From Asterias rubens (Eukaryota > Echinodermata > Asteroidea > Forcipulatida > Asteriidae), in contig NC_047070.1 in assembly GCF_902459465.1 (NCBI RefSeq), forward strand, positions 8,110,554-8,174,553: a stretch of 64,000 bases of DNA, in the 5' to 3' direction. This document shows, one piece after another, positions 10,958-23,000 of the stretch (position 1 is the first letter of the stretch; the number at the start of each line of letters is the position of its first letter). The translations under genes were made by a program, and so were the position numbers. Below the pieces are notes generated by a model that was given only the letters and a program-made list of their open reading frames with translations, was not told the DNA's origin and did not search any database.

Positions 10958-11116
10958 TTGGTATGTCTTGTGCTTCTTTATCAATGTTGTTTTGAGACTC
11001 GTATACGTAGTTTTAGGTCATCATATAAAAGCATGATTCATTTGAAATGTTTTGCATCGAAACACAGGCAATTTGACACCCATGTACTTTAAACATAAAT
11101 GTTTTTAATAAATGTA

Positions 11117-11504
11117 TTAAAGGAGCACGTTGCCTTGGATCGGTCGAGCTGGTTTTTGAAAAGTGTTGTAACCGTTTGTTATAAAATGCATTGATCAGAA
11201 AGATGTTTTACAAGTAGAATATAATGATCCACACAAAGTTGCCTCGAAATTTCGTAGTTTTCTTCATACCTTGTCGACAAACACCATCGGCCATTTATGG
11301 GAGTCAAATTTTGGACTCCCATAAATGGCCGACCGTGTAAGTTCACAAAGTAAAAGGAAAACCATGCAACTTCGACGCAAATATGTGTGGATCATTGTAT
11401 TCTACTTTTAAAACATCTTTCCAACAATATGCATTTTATAACAAATGGTTACAAACGCTTTTTATAGACCCACTCGTCCGATCCAAGGCAACGTGTTCCT
11501 TTAA
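11117..11504. mobile_element. Long foldback element, CACGTTGCCTTGGATCGG family
   Basis: Ends GGAGCACGTTGCCTTGGATC and GATCCAAGGCAACGTGTTCC are inverted, and the two halves are complementary almost throughout. They meet at GACTCCCATAAATGGCCGA in the centre. Other copies lie at 26769-27007, 40719-41107, 46364-46700, 50642-51032 and 61441-61776, with partial ones at 63505-63733 and 13180-15110. Confidence 0.85.
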
Positions 11505-11509
11505 TGTGT

Positions 11510-11690
11510 CAGCACTCTATACCAACTGAGCTATCTAGACCTATGTCGGTGTCCCTATTTTGTACATACATCGTTTTAAACTGTCGTGTAGCCAGGGATC
11601 ATATATGACACAGTTGGTAGAAATGTCTACACGTTAATCTGGAGGTGGTTAGTTCGAGTCCCACTCTAGTCAATTTTGTTTTTCAACCCC
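11510..11690. repeat. tRNA-derived retroposon fragments
   Basis: CAACTGAGCTATC (11530-11545) is the reverse complement of a tRNA A box. From 11610 the + strand has CAGTTGGTAGAAATGTC, then GGTTAGTTCGAGTCCCACTC (B-box-like) near 11646-11665. No complete tRNA cloverleaf is formed. Confidence 0.5.
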
Positions 11691-11699
11691 AAATTGTTT

Positions 11700-12780
11700 T
11701 CTTTACAGGTCTAAAAGAGAAATGACAAGACAAGCACATAAGAAAATGAGATGATGGAAAACCTCTTTAGTTGTTTGTGTTCTGCTCAGATGTTGCCTAG
11801 CGACTAGGGATGCTCAGGTAATACTGCTCAGAATTATTATCACAACAAATCCTTATGTAAAAGATAAATCGAACATTGAAAGGGGCAGCAGTGTAGACCG
11901 ACTCATGAGCAGGCCTGGAATTTCATGTTGGAAGGGCAAGGTCATTTGCATTTTGCAAAGGGCACTTCAGTGGGAAACTTTTGAAGGCACCAAGGCCAAT
12001 ACATGGGGCAATGGAGACCGATGGTCTCCGTAGCAAGCATGTTATTCCAGGCCTGAGTGCAGATGCTATAGGGAAGGTATTTTGATGGTGTTTATATAAA
12101 ACCTTTGATCAAAGTTAATTGCATCAGAACAACCATGTCAAATCTGCATGTAGATCCTGCAAATATTACGAAAGTGCCCCATGCGAAAACTGTGCAATTT
12201 GGTCCATACACTCTCGTTATTTTAACCATGTCTGATGGTGTATACAAAAAAAAGTAAAATCTTATACAAACTAGCTTATGTTGGCCAACTTACAAACGCT
12301 CGGGAACAACTCAGAGTATCCATTTTTTTTATGGTCAGTTGGCCATATTATTTGAACCAGGAAATCTATTGTGCTGCATGCACAGGCTAGGCAGGCACCT
12401 ATACCGTGCGATGCTTTGAATCCCTCATGAAAAAATATGGAGGGTACTTTAATCTCCCTTTCTGGGGGATATTGTGTAATTCCGGATTCCAGACCTTTTG
12501 TCCTTAATTTACAAATGATGGAGCAGGTTGCCATCACTGTATTTGGCTCAATGAGAGGTTGTCCGAATGGTAAATTATTAGTATTAGATTATCACCCTTA
12601 GCCTTGGCCAAGGTTTTGCGATTAAGAGTGAACTCATACCTTTTTTTTAAAACACAAAACAGAAGTAAGTTCATTATGTTTCCATAATAAAGCTGAGGGG
12701 GTGGAAAGTCTCGATTACCTACAGAGGTGAGGTAACCAATAATTATTTCTACTAGTTATTTGTTTTTCTTTGATTTTTTA
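11700..12780. other. Intergenic DNA with repeat fragments
   Basis: A fragment of the family with AAGGGCAAGGTCATTTGCAT lies at 11915-12055. No supported gene. Confidence 0.4.
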
Positions 12781-12785
12781 TTATC

Positions 12786-13001
12786 TTGCAGTACTTTGAT
12801 AACATCTTCTCCACATTGGGAGAGATTGAAAGAGAACAGGTGATGAGGAGGGTGACTCCAGGAATGCGGCCCCATTACAATGTGAGCATGAGGCGACCAC
12901 GGACACATGTTTATGCCAGACTGCAACACTGTACTAATGAAACTCAATGCATGCATCAAGGACGTTCACCAAAGAGCCACTGCAAACAAGATGATGCTTA
13001 A
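12786..13001 (+). other. Unassigned ORF of about 71 codons after an acceptor-like site
   Basis: A polypyrimidine-like stretch and TTGCAG precede an open frame that reads YFDNIFSTLGEIEREQVM and ends at TAATG near 13001. It contains many charged residues and a His/Cys-rich end. I recognise no domain and no clear relation to USP37. It could be the last exon of an unidentified gene or chance. Confidence 0.2.
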
Positions 13002-13179
13002 TGCTGCAAAGCATTGGTTCTTCATTTTACATCAAGATTTTCACAACAGCCACTTCCAGTCATTTCCATCACGGTTGGTGATGTGAAACCACTCAACGAA
13101 AGCCAGAAATCTCTGTGCAGTCATGGATGAACATCTACATGTATCACCGAAGGCCCATGTCTCTACCCTATATGCCGCT

Positions 13180-15115
13180 CTTAAATTACTGTCATCCAAA
13201 GATGTTTTAAATTTAGAAAATAATGATCCACACAAATACACCTGGAAATTGTTTAGTTTTCCTTGGCCGTCTTGAACTAACATGATCTGCCATATTGTTG
13301 AAGCAGTAGTTTGACTCCCCAAAATGGCAGACCATCATAGTTCACAAAGTATTTGGAAAACCTCACAGTTTTTAGGATCACTTCTTCCCTGACATGTAAA
13401 AAATTCCGAGATTAAATTTTGAATAGTCTACCAACTAGTAGTTTCAAAACTAGCTAAACTTAAAACGTGGTTTTCTCGAAAAAGACATATTTTGCTGCTT
13501 TTTTGGCCCTTCGTGAAATTGCTGACAATATGATTGAAATTAGAAAATAATTTTCCACAAAAATATACCTGGAAATCGTTTGTATTTTCTTGTAACCCTC
13601 TTGAACTATAACACAACCTGCCATTTTTGTTGAAGCAAATTCATGACTCCTCAAAATGGCAGACTATTTTAGTGCACAGTATAAGTATTATGGAATTTTT
13701 GACTCCACAAAACACAAAGTAAAAGGAAAACCACACAGTTTTGAGGCACCTTGGTGTTGATAATTACACACAAATCTAAAAGCAATGAGTCTCTTGAAGA
13801 AGGGCTTGATGACTATGTGATTGAAATTGTTGAAATTTGAGATGTGATGAATTTTCAACAAGGTTTGATAAAAAGTACCGAGTACGACTTTTTATTGTTG
13901 AATTATCCCCCATGCCTAAAGGGGACACGTCGCTTTCGAGTTGGGTGTTACTGTTTTGGGCTTTAGAAAGTGCTTGCTGTGAAATGGACATGGTTGAAAA
14001 TATGTTTTAAAATAAATAAATAAATGATCCACACAGATGAACATGTACCTGGAAATTGTTTGGTTTTCTTTTTATACTCTCTTTAAGTAACATAGTCTGT
14101 CATTCTGTCGAAGCAAATTATGGACTCCTAAAAATGGCGGACTATTTTAGTTCACAAAGTAAAAAGAATTTTTGACTCCACAAAACACAAAGTATAAGGA
14201 AAACCACACAGATTTGACGCACCTTTTAGTGTTGATAATTATACACTACTTCCAAAACATGTTTCCAACCAAGGCCCTATTTCATAAAACTGTTAGGCAT
14301 GCAGAAAACACCTCTTGACAAATTTATTTGCTATGTTATTTTGGGTGGAAACCTGTTTCTGTTAAGCAATACTTTTCTGTGCTGAGCAAGTTGTTTTGCT
14401 TTTATGCTTTATTTAACTGGGCCCATATTCATATCATACATGTGGGCAATTCCACACTAATGGACCAAAAGGATAACTTTGTAAGACAGGCATCTTTTTT
14501 TGTTAACCACAATCCTCATCTGCTTCTGAATGTACACAGACCAAAATACATGACAACAAACTTAATTTTGTGACTATCCAACATTCCCTTTCCATGTCGC
14601 ACTTTTTTGCCCATTAGTGTGGATATAATTGCCCATGTACATGTAACAAATAAGTCATAGTCAAAGCGTTAAATCTAACAGCAATGTTTCTCTTGGAGAA
14701 GGTTTTGATGACAATGTGATCGAAATTTTGAGATGTGATGAATTTTCAACAAGGTTGATAATAAGTACTGAGCCTGACTTTTTCATGTGAATGTACCTCA
14801 CATGCTTAAAGGGGACATGTTGGCATTGGGTTTGGTGTTTTGTGCTATAGGAAGTTCTTGCTATGGAAAAGAATAGGCCTACATGGTTGGAAAAGATTTT
14901 TTTCGATTTTTGAAAAAAAATGACCCACACATAAATATACCTTAAAATTGTTTGGTTTTCTTGTTATACCTTTCTCTGAGCTAACAGTACAGTCGCCATT
15001 TTGTTGAAGATTATTCGGACTCCTCAAATTAGCAGACATTTAGTTCACAAAGTAAATGGAAAACTTTGCAGTTTTGAGGCAAATAGGGTGAATGATAATT
15101 TTTAAAACATGTTTC
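13180..15115. repeat. Four decayed copies of the long foldback family in a row
   Basis: Segments near 13195-13375, 13540-13760, 14015-14240 and 14905-15115 share ATGATCCACACA or similar, CCTGGAAATTGTTTGGTTTT, and a central CAAAATGGCAGACTATTTTA-like stretch. Between them lie repeated AGATGTGATGAATTTTCAAC blocks (13838, 14730, 15219). The region looks like old tandem multiplication of one insertion. No coding sequence was recognised. Confidence 0.6.
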
Positions 15116-16015
15116 CCAATTAGATTTATGTCCACAAACACTTCACAGTCCAAAGAGCCAAATATAAAAAGCAATGTGTTCTTAAAGGTTTTAATACATA
15201 ATATATGTTGAAAAATTGAGATGTGATGAATTTTTACAAAGACAAATTTTGATTTGTGTACTGAGCCTGACCTTTAATTGAATTGGGTACATTATACAGT
15301 TGTTGCAAGCTGTGACGGGTCCTGGCGTTTTGTACACCGAGGGGGGAAATGGAATCCGAGGCGAAGCCAATCAAGTAAAGCAATACTTATAATGATGAAC
15401 TATTTCATAAAATAAGAACCATAAAAATATGTTTGGGCTATCATTATATTTTAAAAAAGAGGTATGATAAGATACAAGTAAAATTCCCCTATAATAAATA
15501 GTAGAAATTTTCTTACACAAACTGCAAAGGAAAGTTCATTTTCTAACATTTTGTTTCAGTTCACCTGAATTATGCTTTAGAAAGATGTCTTTTTTAAACG
15601 GTGATTATTATTAACTTCTGAGAATAATGTCAAAAAATCATCTCATTGTTATTTTAGTTTTGCACTTAGAAACTTCATTATTAAGCTTTCCACCAAGTAT
15701 ACAACTAGAGGAAACAGTTAGTCTACAGATTTGTTGTCCAAGGTTACACTCTGCTAATTCAGTAATTGCATATTAGCCTATTAATATTATTTGTTAAAAA
15801 AACCAAAACAGATTAAGTATTTGTTTGGTGTTAAAATTTAAATTGAGCGACGTTAATAAAATCATTTACCAAAAATTTGAACTTTGTGCATGGAGTTTAT
15901 TATTATTGATGACTTTTTTCCTCAAGCAGACTTTAACTTATATTCTTTCCAATACAATAATTAAGCCATTACCGAAAGAATATTTAATTTCCACAAAGTA
16001 TCCACCATAGAAACA
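15116..16015. other. AT-rich intergenic DNA, no gene seen
   Basis: Only short ORFs. TTATATTCTTTCCAATACAA at 15938-15957 recurs at 16088-16107. Confidence 0.45.
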
Positions 16016-16019
16016 GTTA

Positions 16020-16290
16020 ATTATTTTCTGGGGGCGACTTCGTAAGGGGTGACATTGGCCGGGGGCGACATTGTCAGTAGGCTCTACTTATATTCTTTCC
16101 AATACAATATTAATTGAATACACATTGTACTACCGCAAGAATCCTTACTTATTTTCTGGGGAGACTTTGCCAGGGGGCGACATTGGTTGGGGGCGACATT
16201 GTCAGGGGGCAACTTTGTAACGACCCGTGCGATGAGCCGGTTAGGGGGAGACTTTGCAGGGGGCGGTGGCGAGCTTGCTGGGTGGCGAGA
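16020..16290. repeat. GGGGGCGACATTG minisatellite
   Basis: Units such as GGGGGCGACATTGTCAG, GGGGCGACATTGGCC and GGGGAGACTTTGCAGG recur irregularly, about 9 to 10 times, in two blocks separated by a direct repeat. G-rich on the + strand. Confidence 0.7.
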
Positions 16291-16679
16291 TGATGACCAG
16301 CATTCCTGAAGGTATACCTGCAGTCTACACAGTATCAAATCCATGACAAACCATAATACACCATTTTTATTTGCTTTTGAATTAATTGTGGCCATGGATT
16401 TGATGAAGTTTTAATCAATAATGATGATAAATACAATGTCAAAGATTTTATTTATGATGTGCTTATTCATAGAGCTGAGTCAACAGAAAATAATATTGCT
16501 TCAAAATTTACTGCTTAGCAAAACTGAACAGGGTCAGTACTTGTCACAAATTGTACACGTCTTTGGCATACAATTTTAGCTGGTAACCTTGTCTAGTAAG
16601 CTTATTTGTTTGTGCTTGGCTACTTTTGTGCTTATCAGCTGCTTCAAGAAATTGGGCCGGGGTCAAACCAACAGAAGCA

Positions 16680-17160
16680 AAGAGGCACCGCAGTCTACCC
16701 GCAGTACATTAATAAGTCTCCTTTGTGATTTTTCTGCGCGAGTTGGCGTGATTTTTCATGCGTGACCTCGGTTTGAATACTACTTAGTCCAAAGGGCTTC
16801 TGAAATTCAGTCTTTTTCGGCCTTATCTGAAAAGTATTGACATAAATAATGTAGAAGTACACTGAAATGGAAAGCTATCTTGTCGTGTTGTATGAACAAT
16901 CGTCTTGTTGCGTTTGAGTGAACCGCTTGTTTTTAAACATGACGACAGATATGCTCTTCGTTTCCATTTACTGGTACATTTAAATATTTTGGTTGAGACT
17001 TTTCAGAAAAGGCTGAAAAATGACCGAATTCCACGAGCCCTTTGACTAATTAGTATAACACATGATAGAGGCTCACGCATGAAAAACGATGCTTATCCGC
17101 TGCAGATAACTATAACAAAGGAGATTAGTGTACTCCTGCGGGTAAGACTGTACTGACCGA
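16680..17160. mobile_element. ~480-bp imperfect foldback element
   Basis: The left end (CAGTCTACCCGCAGTACATT then TCTCCTTTGTGA) pairs with the right end (AACAAAGGAGATTAGTG, CCTGCGGGTAAGACTGTA). Inner blocks (CTTTTCGGCCTTATCTGAAA against TTTTCAGAAAAGGCTGAAAA) pair too. No transposase ORF lies inside. Confidence 0.65.
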
Positions 17161-17354
17161 CAAGACTTAATTCTTCGACGACCGACTTACTTGTTTGTCC
17201 CTCAACGTTCATTTACAAATAGCAATTTCGCGCCAATCCAGAAAGGCTGACCAAGCACTGAAGTAAAGGATTTATCGCTAGCGGTTGGAGACGAACTTTA
17301 ACTCGTGTACTTGATTGACAACAAGGTTATACGGAATACGTTTCCCTATCATCT

Positions 17355-17663
17355 GTGGTAACCTTCTTCCAGGTAAGAAACAATTCAGTGGTTTTGGAGT
17401 GTGTTACCGCTAGCTACATTGGTGGCGACATGCGGGACCAAAAATTAGTCATGAGGGTAAAATTTCATAACGTGCTGGCACCAGTTGTGGCAGTTGCGAC
17501 TGGCACTATACACACAAGTTTCCGTTATGGTGCCACCACTTTTTCATTCGATATGAAATATGCCGCAATGGAATGTGAATCTGTTGAAATAAAATGGCTT
17601 GTTGCAGGTAAGATTTTTAGTTGTGAAGCTTTGAAAATTTTCCGTCCAGGAAACGGGCCTTAA
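17355..17663 (+). other. ORF of ~100 codons, probably repeat-derived
   Basis: An open frame begins at a TTCTTCCAG acceptor-like site and ends after GGTAAGAT, which looks like a donor (near 17607). The segment GCCACCACTTTTTCATTCGA TATGAAAT in it recurs at 41775-41800 inside a WDR1 intron, where it is non-coding. It is therefore more likely a dispersed repeat than an exon. Confidence 0.2.
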
Positions 17664-17804
17664 TAATTAGGACTCTGTATCTGTGTACAGAGGAAGAGTC
17701 CTAATTAGGGCTATGGTCCCCTGTGCTTTTGTTGTGGTGCCCTCACTCTTCAAGGTTCCAATACAAAAGTACATTTTCCCCATAGAAGTGACCCTTACCA
17801 GACC

Positions 17805-17970
17805 AGGGCCCAATTTCATAGAGAGAGCTGCTTAAGCAGAAAATATTGCTGAACAATTTTTCTGCTAAGGGGCTAAGTAGAAATGAGCAGGAAACAATTT
17901 GTTCGTGTGACATGGTATTTTAGCTGGTAACCAGAGTCCAGTTAGCATAATAATTTGTGCTTAAAGACCA
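17805..17970. repeat. GGGCCCAATTTCATAGAG family fragment
   Basis: It contains GGGCCCAATTTCATAGAGAG, CTGCTTAAGCAGAAAATATT and TTTTAGCTGGTAACCAGAGT, shared with the copies in WDR1 introns. It is a non-autonomous dispersed repeat. Confidence 0.65.
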
Positions 17971-18304
17971 TACAAAATACCCCCCTTCAGCCATCTACAT
18001 TTAAAAGATCTGTATTTTAGTACCTTACCTTATTCCTAGATTTTTACACTCATCTTGTATTTGAGAAAAAAACAAAATTCGCAACATAAGGGCTTCCCCA
18101 AACACGAGCACCTTTCACCGATGGTGGCAGCAAACATATTGCCAAAAATAGTGATGTGTCTGGACGTGTGGTTTCTTCGGGTTTATTCGCTGCCGCCTGC
18201 ACACGACCCGCTAGTGCACAGCAATGGTCTGGTTGCCAAGCAATGCCCCTTCATGTACTTAGTTTCTCTCCATCTTTTGTTTTGTCTTGCTCTTTTTCGT
18301 AAAG

Positions 18305-18426
18305 GATTCCAAAGTACAGTGAACGTCAAAAGAGCGCCTTCCAGATGCGCAAGGAGGAAGAGGGGTCGGTCTTCATGGCCTCATTCCAAGAGAAACAACT
18401 GCTACTTGAGGAGAGGAAAGAAAACA
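18305..18426 (+). CDS. Candidate coding exon, charged coiled-coil-like segment
   Basis: After a pyrimidine-rich tract ending GTAAAG, the frame starting at 18306 reads IPKYSERQKSAFQMRKEEEG then SVFMASFQEKQLLLEERKEN. A consensus donor GTAAGTAG follows at 18427. The 40 residues are amphipathic and highly charged, as in the C-terminal helical part of many Myb/SANT-like (trihelix) proteins. That resemblance is general, not a motif match. Another frame is also open here (18055-18501), so the assignment rests on residue composition and splice sites. No partner exon was identified. Confidence 0.3.
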
Positions 18427-18499
18427 GTAAGTAGAGACCTGCATCATACTGCCATCATATCGGTCATGTTCAATGTATCCAATAACAGTATTGAATGCT

Positions 18500-19870
18500 A
18501 ATACAGAGATACCAACATACACGATTTGGGCGTAGCAAATACGATTTCGAGCCGTGACTACGACGCTACGATAATACTCAAAAACACGCTAAACAAGCCG
18601 CCCAATATAATTTTATTAAATCGTACAATACATGCAAGTAACTAATGAACCATTAAGTGGAAATAAAAATTAAGAAAAATATCAAAACAATTGTAACAGA
18701 AAAGAAAATAACACTTTTAATTTTAGAACGCAGTGTTGAATAATAGCGGCAAATTCACTCGACCAATGTACGTGTCTCGACATAATGATTGTTGTGTGCC
18801 ATCCCGGGCCCCGCTGGCTGGCCGGTTGATTGAGTGTGCATTTTTTACGCTAGTGCATTTCTGCAAGATCGTACCCATTGATCTCTATTACACGATGGGG
18901 AATAGTGCACACGTGCATGGGGAATGAGGTTGTGTGTGAGCTAACGTGTCACAGTAACCTCATTCCTCATGTATCCACTATTATTGTGCCCACGCTGGCT
19001 GTACATGTACTTCATCGAAGCTTGGCAAAAAAAGTACGAAATAATGGCGAAAAAAAGGAGACCTTCTGAACAAAACACCTTCAACTGAGTGGCCTGTGAG
19101 GTCTAAGCTAGACAGTTTCCATGTTTTCCTACCAGTAATTGTAGCGCCGATGTCCAGACAATGCCCAAAATACGGACACATTTTTTTTGCCCAAAATCCG
19201 GACACGTTTTTTTTTTTTTTTTTTTTGTTCTCTCTCCCAATAGCTTGTTGTGCGTTTCTGATCATTAAAACAAAAACATTTAAGTAAACCACCCTTTTTC
19301 GTTACATTTAAGTAAGGCCACCCTTTTTTATGTTTCCTTTTTTTTTGAAACATAGTCAGAAGATGAGGGAAATCAGGGTTTTTTTCAATTTTTTTTTCAC
19401 TGGCCACTATAAACATTTGTAGCTGTTCTGTTGATGCATACAGGTAATTGTTATTTCACAACAATGCCTGAAAATGAGCTAATTAGCACTGTAGTGAGTA
19501 ATAGAAAGATCGGTTTAGGGAGCCCAAGCTGCGCTCGCCCAAGCTGCGCTCGCCCTTGACATTTGGGAGATGCTACTCTTTTTTAAAATAATGTTGGCAT
19601 CTCTGCTAATACTCATTGTACACAAAGGAACCAGACCATACATCTTCCAGCCTTGGTTTGGTTACATTGATTTCCATGGAAGAAAATCAAGATGGCCACA
19701 CCATAATAAAAGTCTGTTGTATCTTACAATTTCATTATTGGCCTGTGGACATCCATTTCAATTTAAAACTGTGTGGAAATATTTGAGGTTTCTTATAAGT
19801 CTGTTCAATGAGAGGCGTCCTTGGGTCTCATATTTCAAACATAGCGCTCCAGGCATGCAACTCTTCCGCC
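18500..19870. other. Intergenic DNA without recognised gene
   Basis: A long T run lies at about 19207-19226. GCCCAAGCTGCGCTC is tandemly repeated near 19521-19551. No supported exon. Confidence 0.4.
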
Positions 19871-19874
19871 GGTC

Positions 19875-19985
19875 CGCGGTTTACGCATTTTAGCGCTTTG
19901 CATCCTTTGGAAAAGGCGCTTTATAAATTCGGTTATTATTATTAATTATTATATTATAATTATTATTATTTATTATTATTATTAC
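19875..19985 (+). repeat. 3' tail of a retroposon with (ATT)n microsatellite
   Basis: TTTAGCGCTTTGCATCCTTT, AAAAGGCGCTTTATAAAT and then TTATTATTATT repeats form the typical 3' end of SINE/LINE copies seen also near 35568-35635 and 36290-36360. The large minisatellite starts directly after it. Confidence 0.65.
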
Positions 19986-19986
19986 A

Positions 19987-20017
<31 letters not shown>

Positions 20018-23000
20018 TAGTATCAGTTGTGGCATCAGTTGTGGCATCAGTTGTGGCATCAGTTGTGCATCAGTTGTGGCATCAGTTGTGGCATCAGTTG
20101 TGGCATCAGTTGTGGCATCAGTTGTGGCATCAGTTGTGGCATCAGTTGTGGCATCAGTTGTGGCATCAGTTGTGGCATCAGTTGTGGCATCAGTTGTGGC
20201 ATCAGTTGTGGCATCAGTTGTGGCATCAGTTGTGGCATCAGTTGTGGCATCAGTTGTGGCATCAGTTGTGGCATCAGTTGTGGCATCAGTTGTGGCATCA
20301 GTTGTGGCATCAGTTGTGGCATCAGTTGTGGCATCAGTTGTGGCATCAGTTGTGGCATCAGTTGTGGCATCAGTTTTGGCATCAGTTGTAGCATCAGTTG
20401 TAGCATCAGTTGTAGCATCAGTTGTAGCATCAGTTGTAGCATCAGTTGTAGCATCAGTTGTAGCATCAGTTGTAGCACCAGTTGTAGCACCAGTTGTAGC
20501 ACCAGTTGTAGCACCAGTTGTAGCACCAGTTGTAGCACCAGTTGTAGCACCAGTTGTAGCATCAGTTGTAGCATCAGTTGTAGCATCAGTTGTAGCATCA
20601 GTTGTAGCATCAGTTGTAGTATCAGTTGTAGTACCAGTTGTAGTACCAGTTGTAGCATCAGTTGTAGCATCAGTTGTAGCATCAGTTGTAGCATCAGTTG
20701 TAGCATCAGTTGTAGCATCAGTTGTAGCATCAGTTGTAGCATCAGTTGTAGCATCAGTTGTAGATCAGTTGTAGTATCAGTGTAGTCAGTTGTAGCATCA
20801 GTTGTAGTACAGTTGTAGTATCAGTTGTAGCATCAGTGTAGTATCAGTTGTAGCATCAGTTGTAGCATCAGTTGTAGCATCAGTTGTAGCATCAGTTGTA
20901 GCATCAGTTGTAGCATCAGTTGTAGTACAGTGTACAGTTGTAGTATATAGTTGTAGTATCAGTTGTATCAGTTGTAGTATCAGTTGTAGCATCAGTTGTA
21001 GCATCAGTTGTAGCATCAGTTGTAGCATCAGTTGTAGCATCAGTTGTAGCATCAGTTGTAGCATCAGTTGTAGTATCAGTTGTAGTATCAGTTGTAGTAT
21101 CAGTTGTAGTATCAGTTGTAGTATCAGTTGTAGTATCAGTTGTAGCATCAGTTGTAGCATCAGTTGTAGCATCAGTTGTAGTATCAGTTGTAGTATCAGT
21201 TGTAGCATCAGTTGTAGTATCAGTTGTAGTATCAGTTGTAGTATCAGTTGTAGTATCAGTTGTAGCATCAGTTGAAGCATCAGTTGTAGCATCAGTTGTA
21301 GTTTCAGTTGTAGTATCAGTTGTAGTATCAGTTGTAGTATCAGTTGTAGTATCAGTTGTAGTATCAGTTGTAGTATCAGTTGTAGCATCAGTTGTAGTAC
21401 CAGTTGTAGTACCAGTTGTAGCATCAGTTGTAGCATCAGTTGTAGCATCAGTTGTAGTACCAGTTGTAGTACCAGTTGTAGTACCAGTTGTAGCATCAGT
21501 TGTAGCATCAGTTGTAGTATCAGTTGTAGCATCAGTTGTAGCATCAGTTGTAGCATCAGTTGTAGCATCAGTTGTAGCATCAGTTGTAGCATCAGTTTAG
21601 AGCAGTGTAGCAGTTGTAGCATCAGTTGTAGCATCAGTTGTAGTGTAGCATCAGTTGTAGTACCAGTTGTAGCATCAGTTGTAGCATCAGTTGTAGCATC
21701 AGTTGTAGCATCAGTTGTAGCATCAGTTGTAGTATCAGTTGTAGCATCAGATGTAGCATCAGTTGTAGCATCAGTTGTAGCATCAGTTGTAGCATCAGTT
21801 GTAGTACCAGTTGTAGTACCAGTTGTAGCACCAGTTGTAGCATCAGTTGTAGCATCAGTTGTAGCATCAGTTGTAGCATCAGTTGTAGCAGTTGTAGTCA
21901 TGTAGCATCAGTTGTAGTATCAGTTGTAGCATCAGTTGTAGTATCAGTTGTAGCATCAGTTGTAGCATCAGTTGTAGCATCAGTTGTAGTATCAGTTGTA
22001 GTATCAGTTGTAGTATCAGTTGTAGCATCAGTTGTAGCATCAGTTGTAGCATCAGTTGTAGCATCAGTTGTAGCATCAGTTGTAGCATCAGTTGTAGTAC
22101 CAGTTGTAGTACCAGTTGTCGTCAGTTGTAGTACAGTTGTAGTATCAGTTGTAGCACAGTTGTAGTCAGTTGTAGCATCAGTTGTAGCATCAGTTGTAGC
22201 ATCAGTTGTAGCATCAGTTGTAGCATCAGTTGTAGCATCAGTTGTAGCATCAGTTGTAGCATCAGTTGTAGCATCAGTTGTAGCATCAGTTGTAGCATCA
22301 GTTGTAGCATCAGTTGTAGCATCAGTTGTAGCATCAGGTAGCATCAGTTGTAGCATCAGTTGTAGCATCAGTGTAGCATCAGTTGTAGCATCAGTTGTAG
22401 CATCAGTTGTAGCATCAGTTGTAGCATCAGTTGTAGCATCAGTTGTAGCATCAGTTGTAGCATCAGTTGTAGCATCAGTTGTAGCATCAGTTGTAGCATC
22501 AGTTGTAGCATCAGTTGTAGCATCAGTTGTAGCATCAGTTGTAGCATCAGTTGTAGCATCAGTTGTAGCATCAGTTGTAGCATCAGTGTAGCATCAGTTG
22601 TAGCATCAGTTGTAGATCAGTTGTAGCATCAGTTGTAGCATCAGTTGTAGCATCAGTTGTAGCATCAGTTGTAGCATCAGTTGTAGCATCAGTGTAGCAT
22701 CAGTTGTAGTTGATCAGTTGTAGCATCAGTTGTAGTCAGGTAGCATCAGTTGTAGTATCAGTTGTAGCATCAGTTGTAGCATCAGTTGTAGCATCAGTTG
22801 TAGCATCAGTTGTAGCATCAGTTGTAGCATCAGTTGTAGCATCAGTTGTAGCATCAGTTGTAGCATCAGTTGTAGCATCAGTTGTAGCATCAGTTGTAGC
22901 ATCAGTGTAGTATCAGTTGTAGCATCAGTTGTAGCATCAGTTGTAGCATCAGTTGTAGCATCAGTTGTAGCATCAGTTGTAGCATCAGTTGTAGCATCAG

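Noticed and set aside
12786-13001. Last exon of the USP37-like gene
   Set aside because: Its residues show no USP motif, and the distance and frame could not be tied to the exon ending at 8973.
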